The notes: a model not told the origin generated them from the letters alone. Shown: positions 43,575 through 53,520, counted from the stretch's first letter. The stretch is DNA of 64,000 bases from CAVSVP01 sp963731125 (GCA_963731125.1 CAVSVP010000004.1:1-64000), one strand, 5' to 3'. Program-made: numbers and translations.

Positions 43575-44169
43575 GGCCGTTGCGATCCTTCATATTAGGC
43601 ATGGTGCTTCCGTCAAATAAATCCCTTTATATTCGCCAATGCAACACGATCTTATGATTTCCTGTGCGCGAAGGGTAACCCCATGGGTTTTATTATCGCA
43701 AAGATAATCGGTGACAGTCCCATGTCGTTGCTTCTATACACAAGAGCTTAGCAGATTACTATAGTGCCAGCCATATGAATTGATGCCGATAATTTTATTA
43801 CAATCGTTGTTTACTAACGATTTGAAGCCTTGTAACCAGTATCAGGTCATTTGACCGGCACTATAATCGTTCTCGGTAAAGAATTTCTCTGCCAAATCAC
43901 TTGGTAATTTTACTGAATTTTGCAAAGGCGAGAGTATTCGCTGGTCTTAGATAATGGCAAAAGGATCTGCCGTAGCGACTGCTTACCTTTACGTTTTGCG
44001 CAATACAGGATGTAATTCTGAACGGAGTGTTGCAAAATGTCGAGAGCGGCGAAGCATTTGCCAAGCTTTTTCAGTGCTATTTTCGCGAGTGATGACTCAT
44101 GCGTCGCTGAACGCTACGCTAAAGCAAGAGGAGTTGCTACTTTCATGCTGTCAGCAAAAGGAGGGGATT
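43575..44169. other. Intergenic region without a recognised gene
   Basis: About 595 bases between the divergent FHA gene and the small membrane protein. The frame from 43954 is open into the downstream gene but has poor coding character before the strong ribosome site at 44158. The middle part is AT-rich and should contain promoters for both directions. No repeat or RNA structure was recognised. Confidence 0.5.
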
Positions 44170-44553
44170 TTGAAAATACGACACTATCTATTAATTATAG
44201 TGACACTGTTAACCATCGCGTTTTTGCAGCCCCTAGTGTTATTTCTGGGAAATTTTACGCTCATTGCTGGAGTCATGGCATTGATATTTGCAGATCTTCC
44301 GCCGGAACGTCAAGATGCCTGGGAGATGAAAGTGGCAGGGTTGCTTAAGCAGTTGCGAACTGCGCTGAGAAATGATACCCGCAGGCTCCAGAACCAAAAG
44401 ATAGGGGAAGTTTCCCGTTCAGAAGCTATTTTTTTTCGAAAACAGACAATTAGGTCTCGTTTGAAAAAAAATGTCGAGAATAACAGGCAAGCAAACGGAA
44501 TGGCTCAACCAGAAGATAAGACGGCGGACTATAACGATCATAGCGGGAAATAG
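44170..44553 (+). CDS. Small membrane protein with basic tail
   Basis: A 127-residue protein, TTG start at 44170 placed five bases after AAGGAGG (44158-44164); the longer frame from 43954 lacks a comparable site. Two hydrophobic segments (YLLIIVTLLTIAFLQPLVLF and NFTLIAGVMALIFADLP) are followed by a long charged, basic cytoplasmic tail (KQLRTALRNDTRRLQNQKIG; RKQTIRSRLKKNVENNRQ). No family is recognised. Its ribosome site is an exact match to the anti-SD segment of the sibling small RNAs, which may be coincidence. Confidence 0.5.
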   Translation: MKIRHYLLIIVTLLTIAFLQPLVLFLGNFTLIAGVMALIFADLPPERQDAWEMKVAGLLKQLRTALRNDTRRLQNQKIGEVSRSEAIFFRKQTIRSRLKKNVENNRQANGMAQPEDKTADYNDHSGK

Positions 44554-44868
44554 CGTTTACACCAATGACCAAGCGATGAATGGTATTGGTGGCTGATAAT
44601 AGCTTAACCAACTTGGATTGTCTTAACTCCCTGGAAACCAGGGCAGATCAGTAATTGATATCGTCTCTACCGAGCCACCTGCCCTGCAGGTGGCTTCCAT
44701 ATACTATTGATCGCTAAGCTGTTAATCATTTAAGTTGCATAGAGTGCAATCCCTTAACGCCACTCCTTATTGTAAAAAAATCTAAACTATCCGCGACAGA
44801 TACCAAAAAATCTGTGCGCTGTGCCGAGGCCTGAAAAAAATAACTCATGCCGAGCGGAGGAATTTTTC
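44554..44868. other. Leader region of the hydratase-synthetase operon
   Basis: About 315 bases without a gene. It contains a perfect 9-bp hairpin (GCCACCTGC, loop CCT, GCAGGTGGC at 44674-44694) with no T tract behind it, and an AT-rich stretch before the ribosome site CGGAGG at 44855. The hairpin could be a protein or RNA-structure signal in the leader. Confidence 0.5.
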
Positions 44869-45654
44869 ATGAACTACGCAACCCTCATTTATAACAAAAC
44901 CGGACGCATTGCCGAAATTCGTTTCAACCGTCCCCAGCGTCTTAATGCCGTGATAAAGGAATTTTATGATGAACTTCTACTTGCGTTAGAGGCGGCAGAA
45001 CAGGATCGCGAAGTCAGTGCCATTATATTGACCGGAGAAGGTCGGGCCTTTTGTGTGGGTGCAGATATGAAGGAGCATGCCAAGGGGAAACGAACGTCTT
45101 TTCAGCGGCGGGAGTACTTGCGGGGTGAACAGAACGTGTGCAAGCGTATTTATACCCTACCCAAGCCCGTCGTTGCCGCGGTCAATGGCTATGCTTTAGG
45201 GGCCGGCGCGGAAATGGCCATTGCTTCAGATTTTATCCTGATGGCGGAGAGTGCGCAGCTCGGGTTACCCGAAATCAGCATCGGCACCTTTTTAGGAGGC
45301 GGTGTCAGTTATCTCCTACCCCAACTGATAGGGCTGGCCAAAGCCAGAGAGTTAGTCTTTATGGGGGATAGAATCGACGGTCGAGCAGCTGCCGTCCTTG
45401 GTCTCGCCACGCGAGTTTTCCCGGACGCCACATTCCGCGAAGAAGTTTATCGATTTGCGGAACGACTGGCCGGCAAAGCGCCTATTTCCATGGCCTTAGC
45501 CAAGGAGCATTTGAATCATAGTCTGAGCCGGGGTTTAGAGGCCACTTTGCTGACGGAGTTAGAAGGCATGATGTGTTGCACGACCACTAAGGATTGGCAG
45601 GAAGGCATCAATGCTTTCGCTGAAAAACGCACCCCTGTCTTTAGGGGGGAATAA
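44869..45654 (+). CDS. Enoyl-CoA hydratase/isomerase family protein
   Basis: A 261-residue crotonase-fold enzyme. ATG 44869 follows CGGAGG. Oxyanion-hole motifs are AFCVGADMKEH (~residue 62) and ALGAGAEMAIASDF (~107). The catalytic glutamate region reads LPEISIGTFLGGGVSYLLPQ (~130), with one Glu conserved in the first position. Likely hydrates enoyl-CoA or acts on a related acyl-CoA; the exact substrate is unknown. It overlaps nothing but lies 2 bases before the ADP-forming synthetase gene, so they are one operon. Confidence 0.87.
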   Translation: MNYATLIYNKTGRIAEIRFNRPQRLNAVIKEFYDELLLALEAAEQDREVSAIILTGEGRAFCVGADMKEHAKGKRTSFQRREYLRGEQNVCKRIYTLPKPVVAAVNGYALGAGAEMAIASDFILMAESAQLGLPEISIGTFLGGGVSYLLPQLIGLAKARELVFMGDRIDGRAAAVLGLATRVFPDATFREEVYRFAERLAGKAPISMALAKEHLNHSLSRGLEATLLTELEGMMCCTTTKDWQEGINAFAEKRTPVFRGE

Positions 45655-45656
45655 GC

Positions 45657-47792
45657 ATGGCCGGACAATTATACGATTTTCTCTATCCTAATGCCGTGGC
45701 CATCATTGGTGCTTCTAAAGATCCGACGAAACGCGGTTTTCGGGCCATTCAGACATTGTTGACGGAAAAGTTTCCCGGCATGATCTTTCCAATTAATCCT
45801 AAGGAAAAAGATATCTTAGGGCTAACAGCCTACCCGGATGTGGCATCCGTACCCAACCGCATCGATCTCGCCTTGGTCTGTACGCCAGCGCGCACGCTGC
45901 CGAGTGTGATTAAGGCCTGTGGTGAAAAAGGAATCAAGGGCGCTGTCATTCTGGCCGGTGGCTTTAGCGAAACCGGAGCGGAGGGAAAAAGGCTGGAAGA
46001 TGAAACTGTGGTGGTAGCCCGCCAGTATGGCGTCCGCCTGGTGGGTCCCAACACTTCAGGGATGTTCAATACCCACAAGGCCTGCAATTTAGTAGGTTTT
46101 GCCGACCTCAAGCGAGGCTCGGTGGGCATTCTGTCTCAGTCCGGGAATATGGCGCTAGCGTTAGTGACCGAAGGGCAAATCAATGGCAAAATCGGGTTTA
46201 GCACCTATATCGGGGTCGGTAACGAAGCGGATATTCAGTTCCATGAATACTTGGACTATTTCGGCGCCGATGAGGACACCCACTCCTTAGTGGTTTATGT
46301 AGAAGGTCTTAAGCAGGGACTTGCATTTTTGCAGGCAGCCCGCCGGGTTACCCAGAAAATACCGGTAGTGCTCTACAAATCGGGCAAGACGGCAATCGGA
46401 CAAAGTGCGGCCAAGTCTCATACCGGCGCGTTGGCAGGAGATTACACCGTTAGCCGGGGAGTGATGCAGCAGGCCGGTATTACCGTGGTGAACCGCTCGG
46501 ATCAGATTTTGTCCATCGCCGAGGCGCTAGCGCTGTTGCCGGTACCGGCTTCCAAAAAGGTTGCCATTCTGGCCGACGGTGGCGGCCATGCCACCATTGC
46601 GGCGGATGCTTTAACCGAAAGCGGGATGGAATTACCAAAACTGAGCAGGGCGACTCAGGTAAAATTGGCATCCAAACTGCCTCCCGCGGCGGCTTTGAAC
46701 AATCCCGTGGATGTGGCCGGTGGGACCGATGCCAATCCCGAAGTATTTGCCGACTGTGCCCGCGCCATGCTGCAGGATGACACTGTAGACGCGCTTCTGA
46801 TGGTGGGGCTGTTCGGTGGTTATAAGCTGCGTTTTTCCGCCACTCTGGAAGCGTTGGAAAATCAGACGGCTGCCCGGCTGGGCAATCTGGTCAATGAGTT
46901 TGGCAAGCCGGTGATTCTGCAAAGCCTTTATCAGCCACTGCATCCCGAGTCCCTGGTCACCTTGCGAGAAGCGGGTGTGCCTGTTCACAGTTCCATTGAA
47001 ACGGCGGTGCAATGCCTGGTGTCGCTGGCCGAGTATGGCGTCGCGAAGCGCAGAAACGCAATGACAGCAATGACTGATCGAATTGAGCCGCTGCCCGCTG
47101 CTCAAAATCTCCTAGTAGCCTGCCGCCGGCAAGGGCGTACCAGTTTGTTTGAGCATGAGGCAAAAGATTTCCTGAAAGCTTATGGCGTCACGATTCCGCC
47201 CTATGTCCTGGCGCACACTTCACAGGAGTTGAGGCAGGCCAGTCAGGCTTTCGGCGCTGCGTCGATGGCCATGAAAGTGGTAGCCAAGGATATTCTCCAC
47301 AAATCGGAGGCCGGCGGGGTCAAGCTAAACCTGATAGGGGAGTCTGCTGTACAGAAGGCCTACGGGGAGATCATGGCTGACGCACGGGCCTACGACCCGC
47401 AAGCCGCTATCCAAGGGGTCTTGATTTCTCCCATGGCAGATAAGGGCGTAGAGATCATTATCGGCGTTACCCGCGACCCGCAGTTCGGGCCGGTGATGAT
47501 GTTCGGCTTGGGTGGCATTTTTGTCGAGGTGCTCAAGGATGTCGTATTTCGTGCATTGCCGCTGAGTGCCGCCGATGCGGTCGAGATGTTGGAAGCAATC
47601 AAGGCAAAGGCCATGTTAACCGGTGTGCGTGGGGAACCGCCGGTGGATAAGGCGGCTCTGGTTGATCTGATGCTGCGGGTATCCCGCGCTTGTCTGGCGC
47701 ATCCCGAGATAATGGAATTGGATCTTAATCCCGTTGTCGCCTATGCCGAGGGCTATGCAATCGTTGATGCGCGGATGATACTTACCTCATAA
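45657..47792 (+). CDS. ADP-forming acyl-CoA synthetase (fused alpha-beta)
   Basis: A 711-residue NDP-forming acyl-CoA ligase. The N-terminal CoA-binding Rossmann domain (AVAIIGASKDPTKRGFRAI), flavodoxin-like ligase domains with the phospho-histidine loop KSHTGALAGDYTV (~residue 245) and the C-terminal ATP-grasp domain (AMKVVAKDILHKSEAGGVKL; ELDLNPVVAYAEGYAIVDA) are in one chain. It interconverts acyl-CoA, ADP and phosphate with acid, CoA and ATP. Together with the upstream hydratase it may serve aromatic or fatty acid catabolism. Confidence 0.9.
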   Translation: MAGQLYDFLYPNAVAIIGASKDPTKRGFRAIQTLLTEKFPGMIFPINPKEKDILGLTAYPDVASVPNRIDLALVCTPARTLPSVIKACGEKGIKGAVILAGGFSETGAEGKRLEDETVVVARQYGVRLVGPNTSGMFNTHKACNLVGFADLKRGSVGILSQSGNMALALVTEGQINGKIGFSTYIGVGNEADIQFHEYLDYFGADEDTHSLVVYVEGLKQGLAFLQAARRVTQKIPVVLYKSGKTAIGQSAAKSHTGALAGDYTVSRGVMQQAGITVVNRSDQILSIAEALALLPVPASKKVAILADGGGHATIAADALTESGMELPKLSRATQVKLASKLPPAAALNNPVDVAGGTDANPEVFADCARAMLQDDTVDALLMVGLFGGYKLRFSATLEALENQTAARLGNLVNEFGKPVILQSLYQPLHPESLVTLREAGVPVHSSIETAVQCLVSLAEYGVAKRRNAMTAMTDRIEPLPAAQNLLVACRRQGRTSLFEHEAKDFLKAYGVTIPPYVLAHTSQELRQASQAFGAASMAMKVVAKDILHKSEAGGVKLNLIGESAVQKAYGEIMADARAYDPQAAIQGVLISPMADKGVEIIIGVTRDPQFGPVMMFGLGGIFVEVLKDVVFRALPLSAADAVEMLEAIKAKAMLTGVRGEPPVDKAALVDLMLRVSRACLAHPEIMELDLNPVVAYAEGYAIVDARMILTS

Positions 47793-47876
47793 AGAATGCT
47801 AGGCTTGGACTTGCGCCGTCGTTAACCAGCCGCCCGGTCGGTAGCTGACGATGGGATTTCTGGTGATGAGGCAGCG

Positions 47877-48290
47877 TCAGTTTCTAACGATCAGTACCGA
47901 TGCATCAGAATGGCGCAGAACCCGCTCCGCGGTTGGCTCCAGCAGGTAGTCCTTAAGTTCCGGTTGGTGCGAGGCCATCACAATAAGATCAGCACTGATT
48001 TCCCCGGCGACCCGAATGATTTCATGGTAGGCGATACCCTCTGCTAAAACGGGTTGCACGGGAATATCACGGGGCACTTGTTGTTTGATAAAGGCATGCA
48101 ATTGCTCGTTGACCTCGTCCAACACCTTGGCTTCCGTTTTTGTCGGAAGAAAGTGAAAATAACCGGCCACGGCGGTCATCACGTAGAGCTGTGCACCTAG
48201 CGCTTTGCAGTATTCGATTGCAATAGGCAGCGCTTTTTGCCATGAAGTTTCATGATTCAGATCGACGGGAACCAAGAGAGTTTGATACAT
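47877..48290 (-). CDS. Universal stress protein (UspA family)
   Basis: A 137-residue Usp. It starts MYQTLLVPVDLNHETSWQKA and has the ATP-binding end GEISADLIVMASHQPELKDY and AERVLRHSDASVLIVRN. The glycine-rich Gx2Gx9G(S/T) loop of ATP-binding Usps is partly replaced (ASHQPELKDYLLEPTAERVL), as in its paralogue upstream. It is the last gene of the TRAP-TAXI unit, like TeaD in the ectoine TRAP system. Confidence 0.9.
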   Translation of the reverse strand: MYQTLLVPVDLNHETSWQKALPIAIEYCKALGAQLYVMTAVAGYFHFLPTKTEAKVLDEVNEQLHAFIKQQVPRDIPVQPVLAEGIAYHEIIRVAGEISADLIVMASHQPELKDYLLEPTAERVLRHSDASVLIVRN

Positions 48291-48411
48291 GCCCGGAGTC
48301 TCCTGTACGTGTAACAGGCACTCCTGCTGCGCAGGGGTGCGTTGGTGGCTTTATTGAAGCGTCACAGGCATCCATGCCGGCCAAGGTCAACGGGTTTACC
48401 TGCCGTAAACC

Positions 48412-48843
48412 TTAGTTTCGCACCACCAGAACCGATCTGTCGGAGTGCCGGACAACACGCTCGGCGTTCGGTTCCAGCAAGTAGTCTTTAAGCTCGGGAT
48501 GATGGGACGCCATAATAATGAGGTCGGCGTCGATCTCCTCGGCGATTCGAATGATTTCTTTATAAAAGACGCCGCCTTCCGCCACGATATGTTGTACGGG
48601 AACGGTGTCTCCAACATGGGCTTTCACAAAATCATGCAGCTGCCGGTTGGCGTCCTCTCGCATCTTCGTCTCGAAGCCTTCTGGAAAATAACCGGCCACC
48701 AGTGACATCCCGAAGTCCGGCACCACGGTCATGATATGCAATGTCGCGCCGAAGGTTTTGCAGTGGTCAATGGCCACCGGTAGCGCTTTTTGCCATGAGC
48801 TGTCGTGATTGAGATCAACGGGAAGCAAAATATTTTTATACAT
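48412..48843 (-). CDS. Universal stress protein (UspA family)
   Basis: A 143-residue Usp, a tandem paralogue of the next gene. It shares the N-terminus LLPVDLNHDSSWQKALPVAI and the end DADLIIMASHHPELKDYLLE with AERVVRHSDRSVLVVRN. An extra short segment follows the second strand (VPDFGMSLVAGYFPEGFE). It starts 14 bases after the TRAP permease stop. Usps of this kind often regulate the associated transporter. Confidence 0.92.
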   Translation of the reverse strand: MYKNILLPVDLNHDSSWQKALPVAIDHCKTFGATLHIMTVVPDFGMSLVAGYFPEGFETKMREDANRQLHDFVKAHVGDTVPVQHIVAEGGVFYKEIIRIAEEIDADLIIMASHHPELKDYLLEPNAERVVRHSDRSVLVVRN

Positions 48844-48857
48844 CGTTACGGTCTCCT

Positions 48858-51461
48858 TTAGGCCGTCGCGGGTGCGGTAGACCCGGTCGTTTCCCGACGT
48901 CTACGCTGCATAATAATGATAAGTGCCAGGACGGCGAACGCCGGAATATACATCAGCTCCTTCCAGGGCTGCGCAAGGGGTTTCAGCACGCCTTGGATTT
49001 TTTGATCAAATTCCAATCCAGCCGCTTCTGCAGGACTATCAAAGCCGACATTGTCAACCACCGTTTCACCATCCATTTCGAGGGTCTCAAGCCCGGCATC
49101 TAGCAGCCGTTCCTCACCGGTGGCGCCCTCGCCCAGCGGCAATATCGCCACAAAGCTTTGCGGATTGCCCACCGCGTCAAAGCCTTCGATATGCAGTCGA
49201 ATTTCGGTGCCTGGGGGCAACTGCTCGGCAACCTCTACTATCTGTGCAGGTGCCACCTCTTCATAGGGCGGATATAGCATATCCATCCAAAACCCCGGTC
49301 GGAACAAGGTAAAAGCGATTAACAGCAGAAGAACGGATTCATAGAAGCGATTCTTGACCAGAAAATAGCCTTGGGTGGCGGCCGCAAAAAGCAGCATAGC
49401 GATAGTGGCTACGATAAAGATAAACACGCCATGGGCGAAGTCGACATTAATCAGCAATAGATCCGTGTTAAAAATAAACAGAAATGGCAGAGCCGCGGTA
49501 CGTAGGCTATAGAAAAAAGCCACAAAACCGGTTTTGATGGGATCGCCGCCGGAGACGGCGGCAGCGGCGAAGGAGGCAAGACCTACCGGTGGGGTGACGT
49601 CGGCCATGATACCGAAATAAAAGACGAACAGATGTACGGCGATAAGCGGCACGATCAGTCCGTTGGCCTGTCCCAGCGAGACGATGACAGGGGCCAGCAG
49701 GGAAGACACGACAATGTAGTTGGCCGTCGTCGGTAGTCCCATGCCGAGGATCAGGCTGAGCACGGCCGTCAGGAGCAGCATCAGCAGTATGTTACCCAAG
49801 GAAAGAATTTCCACCAAGTCTGCCAATACCAATCCGACCCCTGTCTGGGAGACGGCGCCAACGATAATGCCGGCGGTGGCGGTAGCGATGCCGATGCCGA
49901 TCATGTTACGAGCTCCGGCAATCAGACCCTCGATCAGTTCTTTACCGCCGCGTTTGGTTTCTATCCCGAAGTTGCCCTGCCCGCGGAAAAAGGCAAATAG
50001 GGGACGCTGGGTCAGCAGGATAACAATCATTAACGCAGTGGCCCAAAAGGCGGACAGGCCCGGTGATAAGCGTTCCACCATCAGACACCATACCAGTACG
50101 ATCACCGGCAGAATATAATGCAGACCCGATTTTACCGTCGGTCCCGGTTCCGGCAAATTCACGATAGGCGAATTGGGATCGTCCATTTCGAGTTCGGGAA
50201 AGCGGGAACCGTACCAAACCAAGGCCACATAGACTCCCCCCAGCAAAACGGCGATAACCCAGAAAGCCGCTTCACCAAAGGCCGGTTTTATCCAGCCGAT
50301 ACCGTAGTAGACAGCCATGGCGATAACCGCGGTAGCAATAAAGCCGAACAATATGCCCAGCAGGCGCTGCAGCCATGGCTTGACTGCAGCCCGTCTCGGC
50401 AGGCCGCGCATGTTGGCCTTTAGCGCTTCCAGATGAACGATGTAAACCAGAGCGATATAAGAGATCAAAGCCGGCAGAAAAGCATGTTTAATCACTTCAA
50501 AATAACTGATACCGACATACTCCACCATCAGGAAGGCCGCTGCTCCCATGACCGGCGGCATAATCTGGCCGTTGACCGAGGAGGCTACTTCAACCGCACC
50601 GGCCTTTTCCGCCGAAAAGCCGACGCGTTTCATCATCGGGATAGTGAAGGTGCCGGTGGTGACCACGTTGGCGATAGAGGAACCCGAGATCAGGCCGGTG
50701 AGGCCCGAGGAAACCACGGCGGCCTTAGCAGGTCCGCCGCTATAGTGGCCTAACAGGGAAAAGGCGACTTTGATAAAGTAGTTGCCGGCGCCCGCCTTGT
50801 CCAGCAAGGCCCCAAACAACACAAACAGAAAGACGAAACTGGCGGAAACCCCTAAGGCAATGCCAAAAACCCCTTCGGTAGTAATCCACTGATGATTGAC
50901 CACCGCCTCCAGGCTAGCGCCCCTGTGGGCCAGAATGCCGGGCATGTATGGGCCGGCGAGGGTGTATACCAGGAACACCATGGCCACCACCATTAACGGT
51001 GGCCCCAAGGAGCGGCGTGTCGCCTCGAGCAACAGCACCATGCCGGTGCAGGCCACAATCACATCCTGAAAGGTGGGATTCCCCGGTCGCTGCGCCAGTT
51101 GGTCATAGAACAAGTAAAGATAAGCCGCGCAAAAAGCGCCGACGATGGCCATCAGCCAGTCCTGGATGGGAATGTGGTCTCGCGGTGAGCGTTTGAGGGC
51201 TGGATAGGACAGAAAGGCGAGGAAAATGGCGAAAGCCAGATGAATAGAACGGGTTTCAGTATCGTTAAAAACGCCGAACCGCAGAATAAAAGGCAGCGGT
51301 GATGCGATCCACAACTGAAACACAGACCATGCCGCGGCGACCCCGAGCAGGATCTTTTCCGGCATGCCACCGGGCGCCCGCGCGCCGGTGTCGGTTTGGG
51401 CAACAAGATCCTGCAGATCCTCGTCTGCCATGGGCTTGCCGACGCTATTTTGTTCACTCAT
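48858..51461 (-). CDS. TRAP transporter fused permease with DUF3394 domain
   Basis: An 867-residue inner-membrane protein with about 18 spans joining the small (4TM) and large (12TM) TRAP subunits, as in TAXI-type TRAP systems. DctM motifs include LTGLISGSSIANVVTTGTFT, GQIMPPVMGAAAFLMVEY and LGMGLPTTANYIVVSSLLAP. The C-terminal ~130 residues are a DUF3394-type soluble domain (QLPPGTEIRLHIEGFDAVGN; NVGFDSPAEAAGLEFDQKI, PDZ-like), followed by a last span. It uses the sodium or proton gradient to import a solute delivered by TAXI proteins. Confidence 0.93.
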   Translation of the reverse strand: MSEQNSVGKPMADEDLQDLVAQTDTGARAPGGMPEKILLGVAAAWSVFQLWIASPLPFILRFGVFNDTETRSIHLAFAIFLAFLSYPALKRSPRDHIPIQDWLMAIVGAFCAAYLYLFYDQLAQRPGNPTFQDVIVACTGMVLLLEATRRSLGPPLMVVAMVFLVYTLAGPYMPGILAHRGASLEAVVNHQWITTEGVFGIALGVSASFVFLFVLFGALLDKAGAGNYFIKVAFSLLGHYSGGPAKAAVVSSGLTGLISGSSIANVVTTGTFTIPMMKRVGFSAEKAGAVEVASSVNGQIMPPVMGAAAFLMVEYVGISYFEVIKHAFLPALISYIALVYIVHLEALKANMRGLPRRAAVKPWLQRLLGILFGFIATAVIAMAVYYGIGWIKPAFGEAAFWVIAVLLGGVYVALVWYGSRFPELEMDDPNSPIVNLPEPGPTVKSGLHYILPVIVLVWCLMVERLSPGLSAFWATALMIVILLTQRPLFAFFRGQGNFGIETKRGGKELIEGLIAGARNMIGIGIATATAGIIVGAVSQTGVGLVLADLVEILSLGNILLMLLLTAVLSLILGMGLPTTANYIVVSSLLAPVIVSLGQANGLIVPLIAVHLFVFYFGIMADVTPPVGLASFAAAAVSGGDPIKTGFVAFFYSLRTAALPFLFIFNTDLLLINVDFAHGVFIFIVATIAMLLFAAATQGYFLVKNRFYESVLLLLIAFTLFRPGFWMDMLYPPYEEVAPAQIVEVAEQLPPGTEIRLHIEGFDAVGNPQSFVAILPLGEGATGEERLLDAGLETLEMDGETVVDNVGFDSPAEAAGLEFDQKIQGVLKPLAQPWKELMYIPAFAVLALIIIMQRRRRETTGSTAPATA

Positions 51462-51491
51462 GGGGATTACCTCTTTAAACCGGATCGATAG

Positions 51492-52466
51492 CTACAGCAA
51501 TCCCTGTTCTTGATAGTAGCGTATAGCCCCCTCGTGGAGCGGCGCCGAAAGACCATCGCTGACCATCTTGGTCTTGTCCAGCGTACTAAATGCCGGGTGC
51601 AATTTTTTCATTTCATCGAGATTTTCAAACACGGTTTTCACAATCGTGTAGACACTGTCGGGATCAAGCCTGGCCGAAGCCACAACCGTAGCTTTAACGC
51701 CGAAGGTGGGTACCGGTTCGGGATTGCCTGGATAGATTCCTCCAGGCACCTGAATGCGAGCGTAAAACGGATTTTCAGACAACAACTTGTCGACGGCCGG
51801 CCCGGTGACCGGCACGATGACCGCCTGACAGAGACGCACTGCCTGTGCTACGGACGGATTGGGATGTCCTACCACATAGACCATGGCTTGCACCCGGTTG
51901 TGACACAGCGCCAGGGATTGCTGGGAGGCCGGCAGTGCGTTGGCCAGAGAAAAGACGCTCTGGTCCCAGCCCTTAGCGGCCATCAAAACTTCCATGGTGC
52001 CGCGCTGACCGGAACCGGGATTGCCGATATTGACCCGCTTGCCCTTGAGTTCATCAAAGGTGCGGATATTAGCGTCCCGTCGGGCAACCACTGTAAACGG
52101 TTCATCATGAAAGGAAAACAGGGCCCGCAACTCCTTGTCCGGACCGGCATCCTGGAATTTACTGGTGCCGTGATAGGCATGATACTGCCAGTCGGACTGG
52201 ACCACGCCCAATTGGAGATTACCGGTGCGAAGGTTTTCTAAGTTATAAATAGAACCCGGTGTAGACGGTGACTGACAGGTAAGGCCGTGCCGATCAGTGC
52301 CTGCATTGACCAGGCGGCAGATGGCGCGGCCGACCTGAAAATACACCCCGGCGCCACTGCCGGTACCAATGATGATTTCCGCGGATCGTGCCGGTCCTGC
52401 GGCGATGGCCGAGACGGCAACCGCGCTGACCAGCAGACTCCCAAACCACTTGCTGATATTCACCAT
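51492..52466 (-). CDS. TAXI-family TRAP solute-binding protein
   Basis: A 324-residue periplasmic protein with a signal peptide (LLVSAVAVSAIAAGPARS). TAXI motif: IIIGTGSGAGVYFQVGRAIC, CQSPSTPGSIYNLENL, LKGKRVNIGNPGSGQRGTME and MVYVVGHPNPSVAQAVRLC. The gene lies between the TRAP permease and a second TAXI gene and is probably in the same transcript. Ligand unknown; some TAXI proteins bind glutamate or related dicarboxylates. Confidence 0.93.
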   Translation of the reverse strand: MVNISKWFGSLLVSAVAVSAIAAGPARSAEIIIGTGSGAGVYFQVGRAICRLVNAGTDRHGLTCQSPSTPGSIYNLENLRTGNLQLGVVQSDWQYHAYHGTSKFQDAGPDKELRALFSFHDEPFTVVARRDANIRTFDELKGKRVNIGNPGSGQRGTMEVLMAAKGWDQSVFSLANALPASQQSLALCHNRVQAMVYVVGHPNPSVAQAVRLCQAVIVPVTGPAVDKLLSENPFYARIQVPGGIYPGNPEPVPTFGVKATVVASARLDPDSVYTIVKTVFENLDEMKKLHPAFSTLDKTKMVSDGLSAPLHEGAIRYYQEQGLL

Positions 52467-52560
52467 GGACCTCTCCCCTAGGGTCTGCGCTTTCCGGATA
52501 TGCCCTTAAGAAATCTGGAAGTCAGGGGGCCATCGTACTGTGCCCCCTGCGATGGCTGGC

Positions 52561-53520
52561 TTACATCATGCCTTTTTCTTTGTAGTATTTCTCCGCCCCC
52601 TCATGGAGAGGCGCCGTCAGGCCGTCTTTGAGCATATTTTCTTGTTGCAGATTCGCAAAGGCCGGGTGCAGGCGCTTGAAACGGTCGAAGTTATCAAACA
52701 CCGCCGAGACGACCGCGTAAATGGTATCGGGGTCGGTCTCGGTAGAAGAGACAAAAGTGGATACCACACCGAAAGTGGGAGCGTCGCTGTCGGTTCCTTG
52801 GTACATACCGCCGGGAATAACGGCCTTGGCGTAATAGGGGTTTTCTTCTACCAATTTATCTATCTCGGGACCTTCGACGGGCACGATGATGGCATCGCAC
52901 GACGTCGTGGCTTCCTGTATAGAGCCATTGGGATGGCCGACGACGTAGATAATGGCATCCACTTTATTGTCGCACAACGCCTGGGATTGTTCGGCGGCCT
53001 TTAACGCGGAAGCCAATTGGAAATCGTTCATAGTCCAGCCCTTGGCCTCCATCAGGGCTTCCATGGTGGCGCGCTGGCCGGAGCCGGGATTGCCGATATT
53101 GACCCGCTTGCCCTTGAGTTCATCAAAAGTTTTGATGCCGCTATCCGCCCTGGCCACTATAGTGAAGGGCTCCGGGTGCACGGAAAATACAGCGCGCAGA
53201 TCCTTATGGGGTTCCTTAAAGGGATCGATGCCATTGTAAGCATTATATTGCTGGTCTGATTGGGCCACGCCCATGTTCATCTCGCCTGAAGCGATCGCGT
53301 TCAGATTGGCCACCGAGCCGCCCGTGGAGGGGGCCGTGCATTTAATGCCATGCTCTTTTTGACCCCGGTTGACCAGTTTGCAAATGGATTGGCCGACCAC
53401 GTAATAAACGCCGGTTTGGCCGCCGGTACCGATAGTGACATATTTTTGCTGAGCAAACGCGGTGGCGCTAACTAGCGCAAGCAAAACCGTCACTAAGGTT
53501 GCCAGTGTGCTTTTCTTCAT
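52561..53520 (-). CDS. TAXI-family TRAP solute-binding protein
   Basis: A 319-residue protein, start ATG 53520 after AGAGG (the longer frame to 53556 is not needed). The signal peptide is MKKSTLATLVTVLLALVSAT and cleavage near AFAQQ. TAXI motifs are YVTIGTGGQTGVYYVVGQSI, TAPSTGGSVANLNAIASGEM, LKGKRVNIGNPGSGQRATME and IIYVVGHPNGSIQEATTSCD. It is the first gene of the minus-strand TRAP unit, and more similar to the gene at 53859 than to a generic binding protein. Confidence 0.93.
   Translation of the reverse strand: MKKSTLATLVTVLLALVSATAFAQQKYVTIGTGGQTGVYYVVGQSICKLVNRGQKEHGIKCTAPSTGGSVANLNAIASGEMNMGVAQSDQQYNAYNGIDPFKEPHKDLRAVFSVHPEPFTIVARADSGIKTFDELKGKRVNIGNPGSGQRATMEALMEAKGWTMNDFQLASALKAAEQSQALCDNKVDAIIYVVGHPNGSIQEATTSCDAIIVPVEGPEIDKLVEENPYYAKAVIPGGMYQGTDSDAPTFGVVSTFVSSTETDPDTIYAVVSAVFDNFDRFKRLHPAFANLQQENMLKDGLTAPLHEGAEKYYKEKGMM

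Noticed and set aside
43954..44169. N-terminal extension of the small membrane protein ORF
   Set aside because: No ribosome site and no conserved character; a strong AAGGAGG lies before TTG 44170.
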